Positions 8,622 to 19,473 are shown, numbered from the stretch's first letter. The stretch: DNA of 64,000 nt from Maricaulis sp. (GCA_017643585.1 JAEPND010000013.1:1-64000), one strand, 5' to 3'. Made by a program: numbers and translations. Notes: a model not told the origin generated them from the letters alone.

Positions 8622-9667
8622 GCAATGCAGACCAACTCGCCCGTGTCGGCCAGGATCGGGTTCTGATCCTGGACGGTGCCATGGGCACGCAGATCCAGGA
8701 TCTGAAGCTGGATGAAAACGGGTATCGCGCGGAGCGTTTCGCGGACTGGCCCGTGCCGATCCAGGGCAATAACGACATTCTCAACCTGACGGCCCCGGAT
8801 GCTGTGCGCGCCATTCATTCTGCCTATTTTGCTGCAGGCGCAGACATTATTGAGACCAATACCTTCTCCGCCACCCGCATTGCCCAGGCTGACTACCGAA
8901 TGGAAGAACTGGCCGCAGAGATTGCCAGGGACGGCGCGCGATTGGCCCGCGAGGCGGCTGACGCTGCAGCCGAGGCCACGGGGATTGCCAAGGGTGTGGC
9001 CGGCGCGATTGGCCCGACGAACAAAACATTGTCGATTTCGCCAGACGTCAACGATCCAGGCTATCGGGACACCAATTTTGGCAAAGTCCGCGATGCTTAC
9101 CTGGAACAGGCTCGAGCGATGCAGCCATTTGTTGATTTCTTCCTCGTCGAGACGATCTTTGACACGCTGAACGCGAAAGCCGCGATCAAGGCCGTGCTGG
9201 ATCTGCGTGATGAGACGGGGCAGGACGTTCCAATCATGATCTCCGGCACGATCACCGACCGCTCCGGCCGCACACTATCCGGACAGACTGCCGAGGCCTT
9301 CTGGTATTCCGTGCGCCACGCCAAGCCTTGGGCGATCGGATTGAACTGTGCCCTTGGCGCGGCCGACATGCGTCAGTATATCGCTGAGATTTCTCGCGTC
9401 GCGGACACTCGCGTGCTGGCCTATCCCAATGCGGGCCTGCCCAATGATATGGGCGAGTATGACGAACAACCTCACGAGACGGCCAGCCACTTGTCCGACT
9501 GGGCGCAATCGGGGCTGGTCAATATTGTCGGTGGGTGTTGCGGCACCACGCCTGCGCACATCGCCGAGATTGCGCGCCAGGCGCGAGACGCCGCGCCACG
9601 TCAGGTCCGGGCGGCGTCTGCGAGCATGCGATTGTCCGGTCTCGAACCGTTCGAACTATCGGCCTGA
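8618..9667 (+). CDS. metH: methionine synthase, homocysteine-binding subunit (split MetH, N part)
   Basis: This 349-residue protein corresponds to the N-terminal homocysteine S-methyltransferase module of cobalamin-dependent MetH. It starts with [11 protein letters not shown] and carries the zinc ligands in GLNCALGA (first Cys) and [11 protein letters not shown] (paired Cys) near residues 247 and 307. In E. coli MetH the module is fused to the folate, cobalamin and activation domains. Here those are encoded by the next gene, starting 11 bases after this stop. The same split is common among alphaproteobacteria, so it is an authentic two-polypeptide enzyme rather than a frameshift. It is translationally coupled to metF. 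Confidence 0.92.
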   Translation: MSNADQLARVGQDRVLILDGAMGTQIQDLKLDENGYRAERFADWPVPIQGNNDILNLTAPDAVRAIHSAYFAAGADIIETNTFSATRIAQADYRMEELAAEIARDGARLAREAADAAAEATGIAKGVAGAIGPTNKTLSISPDVNDPGYRDTNFGKVRDAYLEQARAMQPFVDFFLVETIFDTLNAKAAIKAVLDLRDETGQDVPIMISGTITDRSGRTLSGQTAEAFWYSVRHAKPWAIGLNCALGAADMRQYIAEISRVADTRVLAYPNAGLPNDMGEYDEQPHETASHLSDWAQSGLVNIVGGCCGTTPAHIAEIARQARDAAPRQVRAASASMRLSGLEPFELSA

Positions 9668-9678
9668 GTGAAACGACG

Positions 9679-12321
9679 ATGACCTTACTCGTCTCCACCT
9701 TCGTCAATATTGGCGAACGCACCAATGTGACCGGCTCGGCTCGTTTTCGACGGCTGATCACCGAAGGCGACTATTCCGAAGCGGTATCCGTTGCGCGCCA
9801 ACAAGTCGAGAATGGCGCCCAGATCATCGATGTGAACATGGATGAGGGCCTGCTCGACAGTGTCGAGGCCATGACCACATTCCTGCGTATGATCGCTGGT
9901 GAGCCAGATGTCGCGCGGGTCCCGGTCATGATCGACAGTTCCAAATGGGAGGTCATCGAGGCCGGATTGCAAAACGTCCAGGGCAAGGCCGTAGTCAATT
10001 CGATCAGCCTGAAGGAAGGTGAGGGGCCATTCCTGGAGCAGGCCCGCGCCTGCCTGTCCTACGGTGCGGCGGTTGTCGTGATGGCCTTTGACGAAACCGG
10101 TCAGGCGGAGACGGCGGACCGCAAGTTCGAGATTTGCCAGCGCGCTTATCGGCTGCTGGTCGACACAGTCGGCTTCCCGCCGGAAGACATCATTTTTGAC
10201 CCGAATATCTTCGCTGTCGCGACCGGTATCGAAGAACACAACGACTACGCTGTCGCCTTCATCGACGCGACGCGCCGTATCCGCGCGGAACTGCCCGGCT
10301 GTCATGTCTCCGGCGGGCTCTCCAACATCTCCTTCTCTTTCCGCGGCAATGAGCCGGTGCGCCGTGCCATGCACTCGGTCTTCCTGTTCCACGCCGTGCG
10401 TGCGGGCATGGATATGGGCATCGTCAATGCCGGCCAGCTGGATATTTATGACGACATCGATCCGCAGCTGCGCGAGCTGGTCGAGGATGTCATCCTCAAT
10501 CGCCGTGATGACGCCACGGACCGGCTGCTGGAGGCGGCCGAGAGATATCGCGGGCAGGGCAAGGGCGCGGAGATGACGCGCGATCTCTCCTGGCGTGAGC
10601 AGGATGTCGGGCTGCGACTGAAACACGCGCTGGTGCATGGCATCAACGAATTCATCATCGAGGATACCGAGGAGGCACGGCTGTCCTTCGAACGACCGCT
10701 GCATGTGATCGAAGGCCCGCTGATGGACGGCATGAATGTCGTCGGAGACCTGTTTGGCGAGGGCAAGATGTTCCTGCCACAGGTGGTGAAGTCAGCCCGG
10801 GTCATGAAACAGGCCGTCGCGCATCTCATCCCCTTCATGGAAAAGGAGAAGGCTGAAAGCGGCCAGGCGTCCCGCTCGGCCGGCAAGGTCGTCATGGCGA
10901 CGGTGAAAGGCGATGTGCACGATATCGGCAAGAATATCGTTGGCGTCGTCCTCCAGTGTAATGGCTATGAGGTGATCGACCTGGGCGTGATGGTGCCCTG
11001 CGAGAAAATCCTGGAGACGGCACTGGACGAAGAGGCGGATGTCATCGGTTTGTCCGGTCTCATCACGCCCTCTCTTGACGAGATGGTTTTTGTGGCCTCC
11101 GAGATGGAGCGTCAGAACATCGACATTCCCTTGCTGATTGGCGGGGCTACGACCAGCCCGGCGCATACGGCGGTGAAGATTGACCCCACCATTGATGTTG
11201 CTCCTGTCGTCCATGTGCTCGATGCCAGCCGGGCGGTAGGTGTTGTTTCAACACTGCTTTCAGACAAGCGCGAGGCCTATGCGGCGGATGTGAAGGCGGA
11301 TCTGGAAAAGATCCGCGAGCGGCGACTGGCTGCGCGCACGGCCAAGTCTCGCCTGAGTCTGGAGCAGGCGCGGGCCAAGGCGTGGGATTGCGACTGGACG
11401 ACCTACTCAGCTCCGAAACCCAAACGACCGGGCGTGCAGCATTTCGACATCCCGGTGAGCACCCTGGTCGATTATATCGACTGGACCCCATTCTTCTTCA
11501 CCTGGGAGCTGAAAGGGACGTATCCGGCCATTCTGGACGATCCGAAGCGGGGTGAGGCCGCGCGCAGTCTGCTGGCAGACGGAAAGCGCATGCTCGAGCG
11601 CATCATTGCGGAAGACCTGCTCGCACCAAAAGGGGTGATCGGGTTCTGGCCGGCGCACCGGGACGGCGATGATGTTGTCCTGTTTGAGGATGAGGCCCGA
11701 TCCGCTGAGTGTGCCCGTTTCTTTGGCCTGCGCCAGCAGATGAGCAAGGAAGGTGACAAGCCCAGCCTGTGTCAGTTCGATTTTGTCGGTCCTGAGGGCG
11801 TCGAAGATTATATCGGCGGCTTTGCCGTGACGGCCGGGGACAATGCTGAATTCGTCGCCGAATTGGATGCCCAGCAGGACGACTATTCGTCGATCATGTT
11901 CAAGGCGATTTCGGACCGCCTCGCCGAGGCCGCAGCAGAATGGCTGCACGAGCAGGTGCGACGAGAGCACTGGGGTTATGCCGAAAGTGAGTCTTTCTCG
12001 AACCGGGAGCTGATTGCGGAAGCCTATGACGGCATCAGGCCGGCGCCGGGATACCCATCCCAGCCAGACCATTCGGAAAAGCGCACCCTGTTCAGCCTGT
12101 TGGATGCCCAGGCCCGAATTGGGATCGGACTGACCAACAGTTTCGCCATGACGCCAGCGTCCTCGGTCTCAGGGCTCTACCTGGCGCATCCCGACAGCCA
12201 CTACTTTGCGGTTGGGCGAATTCAGCGCGACCAGGTCGAGGATTATGCACGTCGCAAAGGATGGACGTTGGCAGAGTGTGAGCGGGCGCTGGGGCCGATC
12301 CTGGATTACGAACCGGCGTGA
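9679..12321 (+). CDS. metH: methionine synthase, folate/B12/activation subunit (split MetH, C part)
   Basis: The 880 residues carry the rest of MetH. A pterin-binding TIM barrel comes first ([29 protein letters not shown]). The cap helices and the B12 domain follow, with [14 protein letters not shown] containing the DxHxxG cobalamin ligand near residue 412. The C-terminal reactivation domain binds S-adenosylmethionine ([16 protein letters not shown] near 795-810). The ATG at 9679 after GAGTGA gives the correct N terminus; the frame is open further upstream inside the preceding gene but does not resemble MetH there. A flavodoxin-type reductase would be needed for reactivation and is not visible here. 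The last 16 bases overlap the convergent membrane gene. Confidence 0.95.
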   Translation: MTLLVSTFVNIGERTNVTGSARFRRLITEGDYSEAVSVARQQVENGAQIIDVNMDEGLLDSVEAMTTFLRMIAGEPDVARVPVMIDSSKWEVIEAGLQNVQGKAVVNSISLKEGEGPFLEQARACLSYGAAVVVMAFDETGQAETADRKFEICQRAYRLLVDTVGFPPEDIIFDPNIFAVATGIEEHNDYAVAFIDATRRIRAELPGCHVSGGLSNISFSFRGNEPVRRAMHSVFLFHAVRAGMDMGIVNAGQLDIYDDIDPQLRELVEDVILNRRDDATDRLLEAAERYRGQGKGAEMTRDLSWREQDVGLRLKHALVHGINEFIIEDTEEARLSFERPLHVIEGPLMDGMNVVGDLFGEGKMFLPQVVKSARVMKQAVAHLIPFMEKEKAESGQASRSAGKVVMATVKGDVHDIGKNIVGVVLQCNGYEVIDLGVMVPCEKILETALDEEADVIGLSGLITPSLDEMVFVASEMERQNIDIPLLIGGATTSPAHTAVKIDPTIDVAPVVHVLDASRAVGVVSTLLSDKREAYAADVKADLEKIRERRLAARTAKSRLSLEQARAKAWDCDWTTYSAPKPKRPGVQHFDIPVSTLVDYIDWTPFFFTWELKGTYPAILDDPKRGEAARSLLADGKRMLERIIAEDLLAPKGVIGFWPAHRDGDDVVLFEDEARSAECARFFGLRQQMSKEGDKPSLCQFDFVGPEGVEDYIGGFAVTAGDNAEFVAELDAQQDDYSSIMFKAISDRLAEAAAEWLHEQVRREHWGYAESESFSNRELIAEAYDGIRPAPGYPSQPDHSEKRTLFSLLDAQARIGIGLTNSFAMTPASSVSGLYLAHPDSHYFAVGRIQRDQVEDYARRKGWTLAECERALGPILDYEPA

Positions 12322-12974
12322 GGCGCACGAAGCTGGATCAATGTGAAAAGAGCGATGTCATAGGCGCTCCACACGGCCAGACCGTAGAATTTGAGGCCGT
12401 CTTCCAGCACGACGCCGGCGGTTGATCGGTCGTAGACCGTCAGGTCCAGGAGAAGACTGCTGCCGACCGCTACGAGGCCGATGGCCAACAGCCACCAGTC
12501 ACTGCGTAACAGCAGGCGCCAGCCCGACAACAGGTAGCCGGCGCCGAGCAGGATATAGAAGACAAGGATATAGGTCTGGCGCAGACCAAGCCCGGGCAAC
12601 ACGCTTTCATGCAAGAGGAGGGCGTCATCCAGCGCCATCCAGCCGTGCAGGAGGCCGGCAAACAGCGTCAATGAAAAGGCTGCGCTACGATCTCCGCGGA
12701 TCCACAGAACAAGCGCAGTCAAGAGGCCGGTGGCTGCCACACATGTCCACATGATGATGCCTAGCTGGGACATGAAGCCGAATGCGATATGGCAGCATTC
12801 ATCCGCCTCGCGGGCGGCCACGACCACGTCCAGGAACAACCATTTCGGATCGAGCCAGGGTTGATAGATCGCCGCGGCAACGACCAGCGCCGGGAGCCCC
12901 AGAACAATGACCGAAACAGGGACCAGCACACGCTTGGGCAAGGTCAGAGAGTAGGTTGCGGCTGTACCGGACAT
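12306..12974 (-). CDS. polytopic membrane protein of unknown function
   Basis: About 222 residues from the ATG at 12972-12974 form roughly six transmembrane helices. Conserved-looking polar groups lie inside or at the ends of helices: an acidic/His cluster ([10 protein letters not shown]) and [13 protein letters not shown]-x4-HE arrangement of this kind recurs in uncharacterised bacterial membrane proteins and could bind metal or haem, but that is inference. A longer open frame reaching 13274 overlaps the next gene and is rejected. The 3' end overlaps metH by 16 bases in convergent orientation. Confidence 0.6.
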   Translation of the reverse strand: MSGTAATYSLTLPKRVLVPVSVIVLGLPALVVAAAIYQPWLDPKWLFLDVVVAAREADECCHIAFGFMSQLGIIMWTCVAATGLLTALVLWIRGDRSAAFSLTLFAGLLHGWMALDDALLLHESVLPGLGLRQTYILVFYILLGAGYLLSGWRLLLRSDWWLLAIGLVAVGSSLLLDLTVYDRSTAGVVLEDGLKFYGLAVWSAYDIALFTLIQLRAPHAGS

Positions 12975-13131
12975 GCGTTGCGACTCCGTGCGCGCAATGA
13001 AGGGAAAACCTTGTGGTGATGTGCGCGGATTTGCAAGTTCGCCCGCGGCTTGTGCAGGCAGGGCGGGCGAATGGCTTGGCCTTTGCCGCGACAAGGTGCA
13101 TATCCAGTCGTCTGTGAAGTGGAGCATGACG

Positions 13132-13944
13132 ATGCGCATCGCGTTTTTTGGAGATATTGTCGGCAAGACCGGGCGCCGGGCTGTAGAAGACCATCTGCCG
13201 CGGTTGCGAGAAACGCTCGCGCTCGACTTTGTCGTTATCAACGCTGAGAATGCAGCCGCCGGTTTTGGTGTCACGGAGAAAATCTGTCAGCAGCTCTTCG
13301 ACTACGGTGCTGATGTGCTGACGCTGGGTAACCACGCCTGGGATCAGCGCGAAGCCTTGACCTATATCGATCGCGAACCTCGTTTGCTTCGTCCAGCCAA
13401 CTATCCGGTCGGGTCGACCCCTGGGCGTGGCGCCAACCTCTTCCAGACGGCTGGCGGAGAAAGCGTTCTGGTTGTCAACGCCATGGGCAATCTCTTCATG
13501 GAAACGCTGGATGATCCGTTTGCCGCGGTCGAACGCGAACTCTCGGCGGCTCCTCTGGGTGAGGTCGCGGATGCTGTGCTTGTGGACATGCACGCCGAGG
13601 CGACGAGCGAAAAGAACGCCATGGGTGTCTTCTGTGATGGCCGAGCCAGTCTGGTTGTCGGAACCCACACCCACATCCCGACAGCGGATGCGCGGATCCT
13701 GCCGGGGGGGACGGGCTATCAGACCGATGCGGGCATGTGTGGCGATTACGACAGCGTGATCGGCATGGACAAGGAAGAGCCGGTCCGGCGCTTCACCACG
13801 CGGATGCGCACGTCTCGGTTCGAGCCGGCGACCGGAGAGGCCACCTTGTGTGGCGTTATGGTGGAAACTGGCCCCGGTGGATTGGCCCAGTCGATTTCGC
13901 CGATACGTGTCGGCGGCAAGCTGGCCCCGCAAATGCCGGCTTGA
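13132..13944 (+). CDS. YmdB/TIGR00282-family metallophosphoesterase
   Basis: This is a calcineurin-like phosphoesterase of about 270 residues, the typical family size. Members of this group (YmdB of Bacillus) hydrolyse 2',3'-cyclic nucleotides and affect RNA turnover and cell differentiation. Metal ligands appear in order: FFGDIVGKTGR, INAENAA, LGNHAWD, DMHAEATSEK and GTHTHIPTAD. I chose the ATG at 13132, seven bases after GGAG; an ATG six bases upstream sits too close to that element. The gene often neighbours fau and yebC in alphaproteobacteria, and here it lies between them, although separated from both by insertions. Confidence 0.85.
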   Translation: MRIAFFGDIVGKTGRRAVEDHLPRLRETLALDFVVINAENAAAGFGVTEKICQQLFDYGADVLTLGNHAWDQREALTYIDREPRLLRPANYPVGSTPGRGANLFQTAGGESVLVVNAMGNLFMETLDDPFAAVERELSAAPLGEVADAVLVDMHAEATSEKNAMGVFCDGRASLVVGTHTHIPTADARILPGGTGYQTDAGMCGDYDSVIGMDKEEPVRRFTTRMRTSRFEPATGEATLCGVMVETGPGGLAQSISPIRVGGKLAPQMPA

Positions 13945-14045
13945 GCCGCTGGCTGGGCCGTCAAACGCCCAATTTTCTGCCCAACTCTCGCCTTGCCCGG
14001 GTTTTAGCCCTTGATGTGCTGGGACGCATCTTGGGGGAGGGGGCC

Positions 14046-15025
14046 ATGGCTCAAAAAACCGCATTAGTGTGTGGCGCAGGTGGATTCATCGGCGGACATC
14101 TGGTCAAGCGACTGGAGGATGAAGGCTTCTGGGTCCGTGGCGTGGATCTGAAATTTCATGAACATGCCGAGACGCAGGCGGATGATTTTCTGATAGGCGA
14201 TCTGCGGGAACAAAGTGTTGTCCGGGATGTGGTCGACGGGCGCTTTGACGAGGTCTATCAGCTGGCCGCCGATATGGGCGGGGCCGGGTACATCTTTACC
14301 GGCGAAAACGACGCCAATGTCATGCACAATTCGGCCACCATAAATCTCAATGTCCTCGATGCGTGCCATAAGCGGAATATCAAACGGGTTTTCTACTCCT
14401 CATCGGCCTGCATGTATCCCGAGCACAATCAGCTGGATCCGGATAACCCCAACTGTGCCGAAGACAGTGCCTACCCGGCCAATCCGGACAGTGAATATGG
14501 CTGGGAAAAGCTGTTCTCCGAGCGTCTCTACCATGCCTATAACCGCAATCACGGCATGCAATGCCGGGTCGCGCGATACTATAACATCTTCAGTCCGCTG
14601 GGGACCTGGGAGGGGGCAAGGAAAAGGCGCCTGCCGCGATGTGCCGCAAGGTCGGCCTTGCCACCGACGGCGGCGAAATCGAGGTCTGGGGTGACGGCCT
14701 CCAGACCCGTTCTTTTCTCTACATCGATGAGTGTCTTGAAGGGTCGATCCGGCTCTTGCGCTCCGATTTCGAAGGCCCGGTCAATATCGGCTCGGAGGAA
14801 ATGATCTCGATCAATGACCTCGCACGGATGGTCATCGATATCTCCGGCAAGTCGGTGGATATCCGCAATATTCCCGGCCCGCTGGGCGTGCGGGGGCGTA
14901 ACTCGGATAACCGCTTGATCGAGGAGAAGCTGGGTTGGGCTCCGTCACAATCCCTGCGCCAGGGAATGGTAATCACCTATGAGTGGATCATGAGTGAAAT
15001 CCAGCGCAGCCACAATCAGCGCTAG
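14046..15025 (+). pseudogene. GDP-mannose 3,5-epimerase homologue, frameshifted
   Basis: The N-terminal part (from ATG 14046) is an extended short-chain dehydrogenase with the NAD motif GAGGFIGG, the SSSACMYPE segment and the YGWEK catalytic pair. This combination is characteristic of GDP-mannose 3,5-epimerases, best known from plants. Near 14612-14616 a run of five G leaves the reading frame. Adding one G gives GTWEGGKEKAPAAMCRK, exactly the family motif with the catalytic Lys, and the rest (WGDGLQTRSF, NIGSEEM, VRGRNSDN, EEKLGWAP) then continues in frame from about 14617 to 15025 for a 326-residue protein. As written, translation ends at 14804 after 252 residues and loses the active-site Lys and the sugar-nucleotide half. 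Either a real inactivating mutation or a homopolymer sequencing error is possible. Confidence 0.85.
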
Positions 15026-16125
15026 TTGTCCGGTTGGGTCGGGATCGGCATCCGGCCGATGACGCCCTCGGTCAGCGAGCCGAGCCAGAGATTGCCGTTG
15101 TCATCCGGCACGGCGTTGGCCAGCAATCCGAAACGGCCATCGGGATCGTGGAAACTGTCCAGATAATCGCCATCCTCGTTCAGCACGAGCACAAAGGCGC
15201 GCGGTGCGCCGGCCTGGATCCAGACATTGTCCGGAAACTTGGTGATCATGCGTGTGAGAAACGGATTGCGGTGCAGGAAGCGCAGCAGCGGGACGCGTTG
15301 CGTGTCCATGGCGATGTACAGATGGCCCTCGCCGTCGCCGAGAACGCCGTCCGGGATGCCCGGAAGATTGTCGGCCACGACCTCGAACTCGCCGGCGCGC
15401 GGTCCGGCCAGCCAATAACGCGAGAGGCGGTAGCGATAGGTCTCCAGGACGAACACTGATTGTTGATCGGCTGACATGGCGACACCATTGGCGAAATAGA
15501 GATCCTCGACAAGGATCTCAGTCGCGCCCGTTTCCGGGGCCAGCGCCACAAGAGCGCCATAGGGGCGGTTCTCGGCCATGTCGTAGGCATAGGTGCGCAA
15601 GTGAGGGTCGTTCGCCCACTTCCAGCTGGCCTCACTGAAATAGATCATGCCGTCATCGGCGATATCCAGATCATCGGCGAAACCGAGCGGTCGGTCGCCC
15701 GCGGTCGTGGTCAAGGTCTCCACCGCGGTGGATCCGGGCGTGACCGCGTACACGCCATCCGATGCTGCAACGATAAGCCGTCCCTGCCCATCCCATTGCA
15801 GACCTAGGGCGGGCAAACGGGAAACGCTCACCCGCTCGGCAACCTGCCAGACACCCTGTCCATCCTGGGCGAGGCGAACCACACTGCCATCATGTTGGGA
15901 CGCCCAGACCGACCCGTCTGGTGCGACGGCGACGTCTTCGGAATTGGAAATCAGGCCGCGGCCGATTTCTTCGATCCCCGCAAGCCGCCCTCTCGGCTCC
16001 AACACCCCCTCCAGTGCCGGCGGTTCGGGTTCATCCCAATAGGCCGGGTCAAAACGGGCTGGCCAGAGCAGCCAAAGCACGCCGATAGAGGCGGCACAGA
16101 TTATTGATGTGATCCAGGTTCGCAT
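15022..16125 (-). CDS. strictosidine synthase-like/SMP-30-type six-bladed propeller protein, membrane-anchored
   Basis: The 367 residues begin with a single hydrophobic helix (WITSIICAASIGVLWLLW), suggesting a signal anchor with a periplasmic domain. The rest matches the strictosidine-synthase-like branch of the SMP-30/gluconolactonase propellers: IYFSEAS, DLYFANGVAMS, VLETYRYRLSRYWL and ADNLPGIPDG. Family members hydrolyse lactones or esters, and the substrate here is unknown. I chose the ATG at 16123-16125 because AGGGG precedes it at good spacing; the frame is open to 16173. Its TAG shares the tetranucleotide CTAG with the stop of the convergent epimerase gene. Confidence 0.75.
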   Translation of the reverse strand: MRTWITSIICAASIGVLWLLWPARFDPAYWDEPEPPALEGVLEPRGRLAGIEEIGRGLISNSEDVAVAPDGSVWASQHDGSVVRLAQDGQGVWQVAERVSVSRLPALGLQWDGQGRLIVAASDGVYAVTPGSTAVETLTTTAGDRPLGFADDLDIADDGMIYFSEASWKWANDPHLRTYAYDMAENRPYGALVALAPETGATEILVEDLYFANGVAMSADQQSVFVLETYRYRLSRYWLAGPRAGEFEVVADNLPGIPDGVLGDGEGHLYIAMDTQRVPLLRFLHRNPFLTRMITKFPDNVWIQAGAPRAFVLVLNEDGDYLDSFHDPDGRFGLLANAVPDDNGNLWLGSLTEGVIGRMPIPTQPDN

Positions 16126-16324
16126 CGTACCCCTAAGCTGAGTTGGGCTTGAGGATGGGGCAGCACGCTCCACCCGTCCAGTTCGAAGTTGTCTGAGTGC
16201 GATTTTTCATTAAATCGTTGGCCCGGGCTAGATGACCTCTCGACTTAAACTATGAAAGCCGCGATAAGCTGCAACCACCAGTTCTGATCGGCTGGGTTTT
16301 TGCTTGCAGCGATAGGGGAAAAGG

Positions 16325-17410
16325 ATGCCTATTAAAGTTGTACCTGTGATCATGTCCGGTGGGTCAGGTACGCGTCTCTGGCCGCTATCTCGAAAAGCCA
16401 TGCCGAAACAAATGCATGCGCTGATCTCAGATCTCACCTTAATCCAGCACACCATAGAGCGGGTCGCCGCTGATGGCGGAGAACTGGATTACACGCCTCC
16501 GATCGTGATTCTAAACGAGAGCCAGCTGAACACGGCCGAAGAACAGGTCACAAAGCTCGGACTCGACGCGGCTAAGTTTGTTGTTGAGCCTGAGGGGCGA
16601 AATACCGCTCCGGTCGCGGCGGTTGCTGCTGAACTCGTGGCCAAAGAACACGGGGAAGATGCGCTTGTGCTGCTAATGCCTGCGGACCACCATATCGAAG
16701 ATGAAGCAGGGTTTCGTGCGACGGTGCAGCGCGCGTCTCATCTCGGGAAGGACGGCCGAATTGTCACGTTTGGTATTCGTCCGACGGAACCCGCGACCGG
16801 GTTTGGGTATATCCAGCGTGGTGACGTGTTAGGTGACGGTTATCAGGTCACGAGATTTACGGAGAAGCCTGATATCGAAACTGCAGCAGGCTTTATCGCG
16901 CAAGGCGATTATTATTGGAACGCTGGAATTTTCCTCTTCAATTGCGAAACATTGAAGGCGGAGATGCAACGGCACGAAGCGGATATGATGGCGAGCTGCC
17001 ATCAAGCGGTGGCGCGGGGTGAGACCGACGGGAATGTGCTTCGTCTTGACCCGTCCAGCTTCGCGAGTTGCCGATCAGAGTCCTTTGACTATGCAATCAT
17101 GGAAAAAACAGATCTCGCAGCGGTCGTTCCTGCTGATTTCGCTTGGTCCGATGTCGGATCGTGGTCGGCCTTGTGGGACGTATCAGCCAAGGATGACGGT
17201 GAAAATGTCGCTCGTGGTGATGTAATTCTTGAGGGGGCAGAGAACTGTTTGGTTATGTCTACGGGAGTGAAAGTGGGCGTGATCGGTTGTCACGACCTGG
17301 TTGTTGTGGTGACCGAAGATGCTGTTCTGGTGACCGAAAAATCGCATGATCAGAAGGTCAAATTGATCGTGGAAGCACTGAAGAAAGAAGGCCGTCTAGA
17401 TCTCCTTTAG
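16325..17410 (+). CDS. manC: mannose-1-phosphate guanylyltransferase
   Basis: The enzyme makes GDP-mannose from mannose-1-phosphate and GTP, the precursor for mannose-, fucose- and related surface sugars. The 361 residues start with the pyrophosphorylase signature PVIMSGGSGTRLWPLSRK, followed by MPADHHIED, the FTEKPD motif near residue 178 and a Asn-containing sugar site (YYWNAGIFLF). The C-terminal isomerase domain of bifunctional ManC/AlgA proteins is absent, so a separate mannose-6-phosphate isomerase is needed; the AGE-family gene at 18283 is a candidate. Codon choice is visibly more AT-rich than in yebC or pgi, a hint of transfer. GGGGAAAAGG precedes the ATG. Confidence 0.9.
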   Translation: MPIKVVPVIMSGGSGTRLWPLSRKAMPKQMHALISDLTLIQHTIERVAADGGELDYTPPIVILNESQLNTAEEQVTKLGLDAAKFVVEPEGRNTAPVAAVAAELVAKEHGEDALVLLMPADHHIEDEAGFRATVQRASHLGKDGRIVTFGIRPTEPATGFGYIQRGDVLGDGYQVTRFTEKPDIETAAGFIAQGDYYWNAGIFLFNCETLKAEMQRHEADMMASCHQAVARGETDGNVLRLDPSSFASCRSESFDYAIMEKTDLAAVVPADFAWSDVGSWSALWDVSAKDDGENVARGDVILEGAENCLVMSTGVKVGVIGCHDLVVVVTEDAVLVTEKSHDQKVKLIVEALKKEGRLDLL

Positions 17411-17493
17411 GGCGATGCTGGAGGTGGCCCTAGCCAGCATATTGGTGACCCGGTAAGAAGACCGCAAAGACTCTTATTCGAAGGATTTCCAAA

Positions 17494-18252
17494 ATGGCCG
17501 GACATTCCAAATGGGCGAATATCCAGCACCGCAAAGGTCGTCAGGATGCGGTGCGTTCCAAGCTGTTTTCGCGTCTCTCCAAGGAGATCGCGATCGCTGC
17601 GAAACTGGGTGGCCCTGATCCCGATGCCAATCCGAGATTGCGCCTGGCCGTGGCAAACGCCAAGGGCCAGTCCATGCCCAAGGACAACATCCAGCGCGCC
17701 ATTGACAAGGCGGCCGGCGGCGATGCGGACACGTATGAGGACATCCGGTATGAGGGCTTCGGTCCGGCTGGTATCGGGGTGATTGTCGAGGTCTCCACCG
17801 ACAACAAGAACCGCGCTGCTGCCGAAGTGCGCACGGCCTTCGCCAAGAATGGCGGCAATATGGGCGAGACCGGATCGGTCGCTTTCATGTTCGATAATGT
17901 CGGCGAGATCCGCTATCCGCTGTCCAAGGCAGATGAAGACACCATGATGGAAGCGGCGATCGAGGCCGGTGCCGAAGATGTCAGCTCTGAAGAAGGCGAC
18001 GAGGAGGAAGAAGGCCAGCACATCATCTTCACCGCGCGCGAGGACCTGATGGAAGTGGTCTCCGCCCTGTCCAGCCAGTTCGAGGATCCGGCCTCTGCGA
18101 AGATCATCTGGAAGCCGCAAAACCTGATCGAAGTCCCGGGCGACAAGGTTCCAACCCTTATGAAAATGATGGAAGCGCTCGAAGAGTGCGATGACGTTCA
18201 AAATGTCTACGCAAACTTCGATATCTCCGACGAGCACATCGAAGGTTCTTGA
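17494..18252 (+). CDS. yebC: YebC/PmpR family translation/transcription factor
   Basis: The 252-residue protein carries the family N terminus [18 protein letters not shown] and the [15 protein letters not shown] segment, with an acidic stretch near residues 165-175. YebC proteins have been described as DNA-binding regulators and, more recently, as factors that help ribosomes through proline-rich stretches. The gene usually sits directly before ruvC in alphaproteobacteria. Here about 8 kb of other genes separates them. Its GC-rich codon use contrasts with the AT-richer manC and AGE genes on either side. Confidence 0.93.
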   Translation: MAGHSKWANIQHRKGRQDAVRSKLFSRLSKEIAIAAKLGGPDPDANPRLRLAVANAKGQSMPKDNIQRAIDKAAGGDADTYEDIRYEGFGPAGIGVIVEVSTDNKNRAAAEVRTAFAKNGGNMGETGSVAFMFDNVGEIRYPLSKADEDTMMEAAIEAGAEDVSSEEGDEEEEGQHIIFTAREDLMEVVSALSSQFEDPASAKIIWKPQNLIEVPGDKVPTLMKMMEALEECDDVQNVYANFDISDEHIEGS

Positions 18253-18282
18253 GCGCCTTTTTTTAACTTGCTGGGGGGAAGT

Positions 18283-19410
18283 ATGAGAACCGTCGAAGAG
18301 TTACGGCGCTGGCGCGTTGAGGCGATACCGTTCTGGACTGAAAGAGCATGGGACGCACAGCGTGGCGGATTCTATGAATCCCTGGATTTGACGGGGCGAC
18401 CGATCGAGCAGGAATCTCGTCGTGTCAGGGTTCAGGCGCGACAAATCTACTCTTTTGCAGTTTGCTCAGAAAGAAAGTGGGCTGATACGCTCGACCTTGC
18501 TGAATCAGGGTGGGCTTTTTTGATCGACCGGGCGTCCCATCCGGACGGTGGTTTTGTGCATCGCCTCACCGCGGACGGTGACGTGGAATCCGATATCCGG
18601 GATCTTTATGATCACGCTTTCCTGCTGCTCGCTGTCGCGACTCTGTGGAGAGTCACAGGAAAACCTGATTATGAGGCGGAATGCGCTCGCCTGGCCGAAT
18701 TTATAGGCGTGCGCATGGCGCACCCGGAGCTGGGGTTTGTGGAGTCTTTGGGAGGTTCGGTTTCGCCTCGTCGACAGAACCCTCACATGCACCTCTTCGA
18801 GGCTCTGATGGTTTACCATCAGGCTGGTGGTGAGCAGGCGCTGGACCAGGCCCGCAAACTCAAAGACATGTTCCTGAAGCATTTTTTCTCACAGGAATCG
18901 AGCAAGCTGTTCGAGTTCTTCGAAGATGATCTGAAAACCGTCTGCGCCAACACTGGCCCCGTTGCCGAACCCGGGCACCTCGCTGAGTGGGTATGGTTGC
19001 TGGATCAGTTCGCGCGGCTCGACGGGAGTTCGTTAGGGCCTGAGGTGCGATCGCTGTTCGACTGCGTTCTGGATCAGGGCGTCAATCCGACCACCGGGCT
19101 TTTGTATGCGACGCTTTCCGAGGATGGTAGGCCTATGAACGCGGAAAGCCGAACATGGATGCAAACAGAGTGGGTTAGAGCCGCTGCAGTTGGGCTGAAT
19201 CGAGGGTTTGATCGGGCCGAACTTGCATTCGAGGCTGCTGCGCAAGGTTTGATTTCGCATCATTTTGCGGATGTGCCTAGCGGAGGATGGCAGGATCGCA
19301 TCGACGCCAAAGGAGCCGCGTCGATGGACCGGATGCCGGCGAGTACGCTCTACCATGTCATCGGAGCCCTGATTGAGGCCGATAAATTTCTCGACTCTGA
19401 CCCGTGTTAG
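18283..19410 (+). CDS. AGE-family epimerase/isomerase (candidate mannose-6-phosphate isomerase)
   Basis: About 375 residues match the (alpha/alpha)6-barrel family of N-acylglucosamine 2-epimerases, which also includes mannose, cellobiose and sulfoquinovose isomerases. Family motifs visible are RRVRVQARQIYSF (Arg in the active site), QNPHMHLFEALM and EPGHLAEWVWLL, supplying the catalytic His residues. The exact substrate cannot be read. Proximity to manC suggests interconversion of fructose-6-phosphate and mannose-6-phosphate or a similar role. GGGGGGAA precedes the ATG at 18283; an earlier in-frame start at 18268 is less likely. Codon use is AT-richer than in the neighbouring pgi and yebC. 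Confidence 0.78.
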   Translation: MRTVEELRRWRVEAIPFWTERAWDAQRGGFYESLDLTGRPIEQESRRVRVQARQIYSFAVCSERKWADTLDLAESGWAFLIDRASHPDGGFVHRLTADGDVESDIRDLYDHAFLLLAVATLWRVTGKPDYEAECARLAEFIGVRMAHPELGFVESLGGSVSPRRQNPHMHLFEALMVYHQAGGEQALDQARKLKDMFLKHFFSQESSKLFEFFEDDLKTVCANTGPVAEPGHLAEWVWLLDQFARLDGSSLGPEVRSLFDCVLDQGVNPTTGLLYATLSEDGRPMNAESRTWMQTEWVRAAAVGLNRGFDRAELAFEAAAQGLISHHFADVPSGGWQDRIDAKGAASMDRMPASTLYHVIGALIEADKFLDSDPC

Positions 19411-19473
19411 CGTAAACATGAGCGCATCGACCATGCGATGCTCCACTGATTTACTGTATTAACGAGGAAGACC

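Noticed and set aside
12799-14064. A 421-codon open frame antisense to the YmdB-type gene and beyond
   Set aside because: It overlaps two well-supported genes and has no domain; long antisense frames are expected in high-GC sequence.
14606-14640. Programmed ribosomal frameshift in the GME homologue
   Set aside because: There is no slippery heptamer of known type or convincing downstream structure, and GME proteins elsewhere are made from an unbroken frame.
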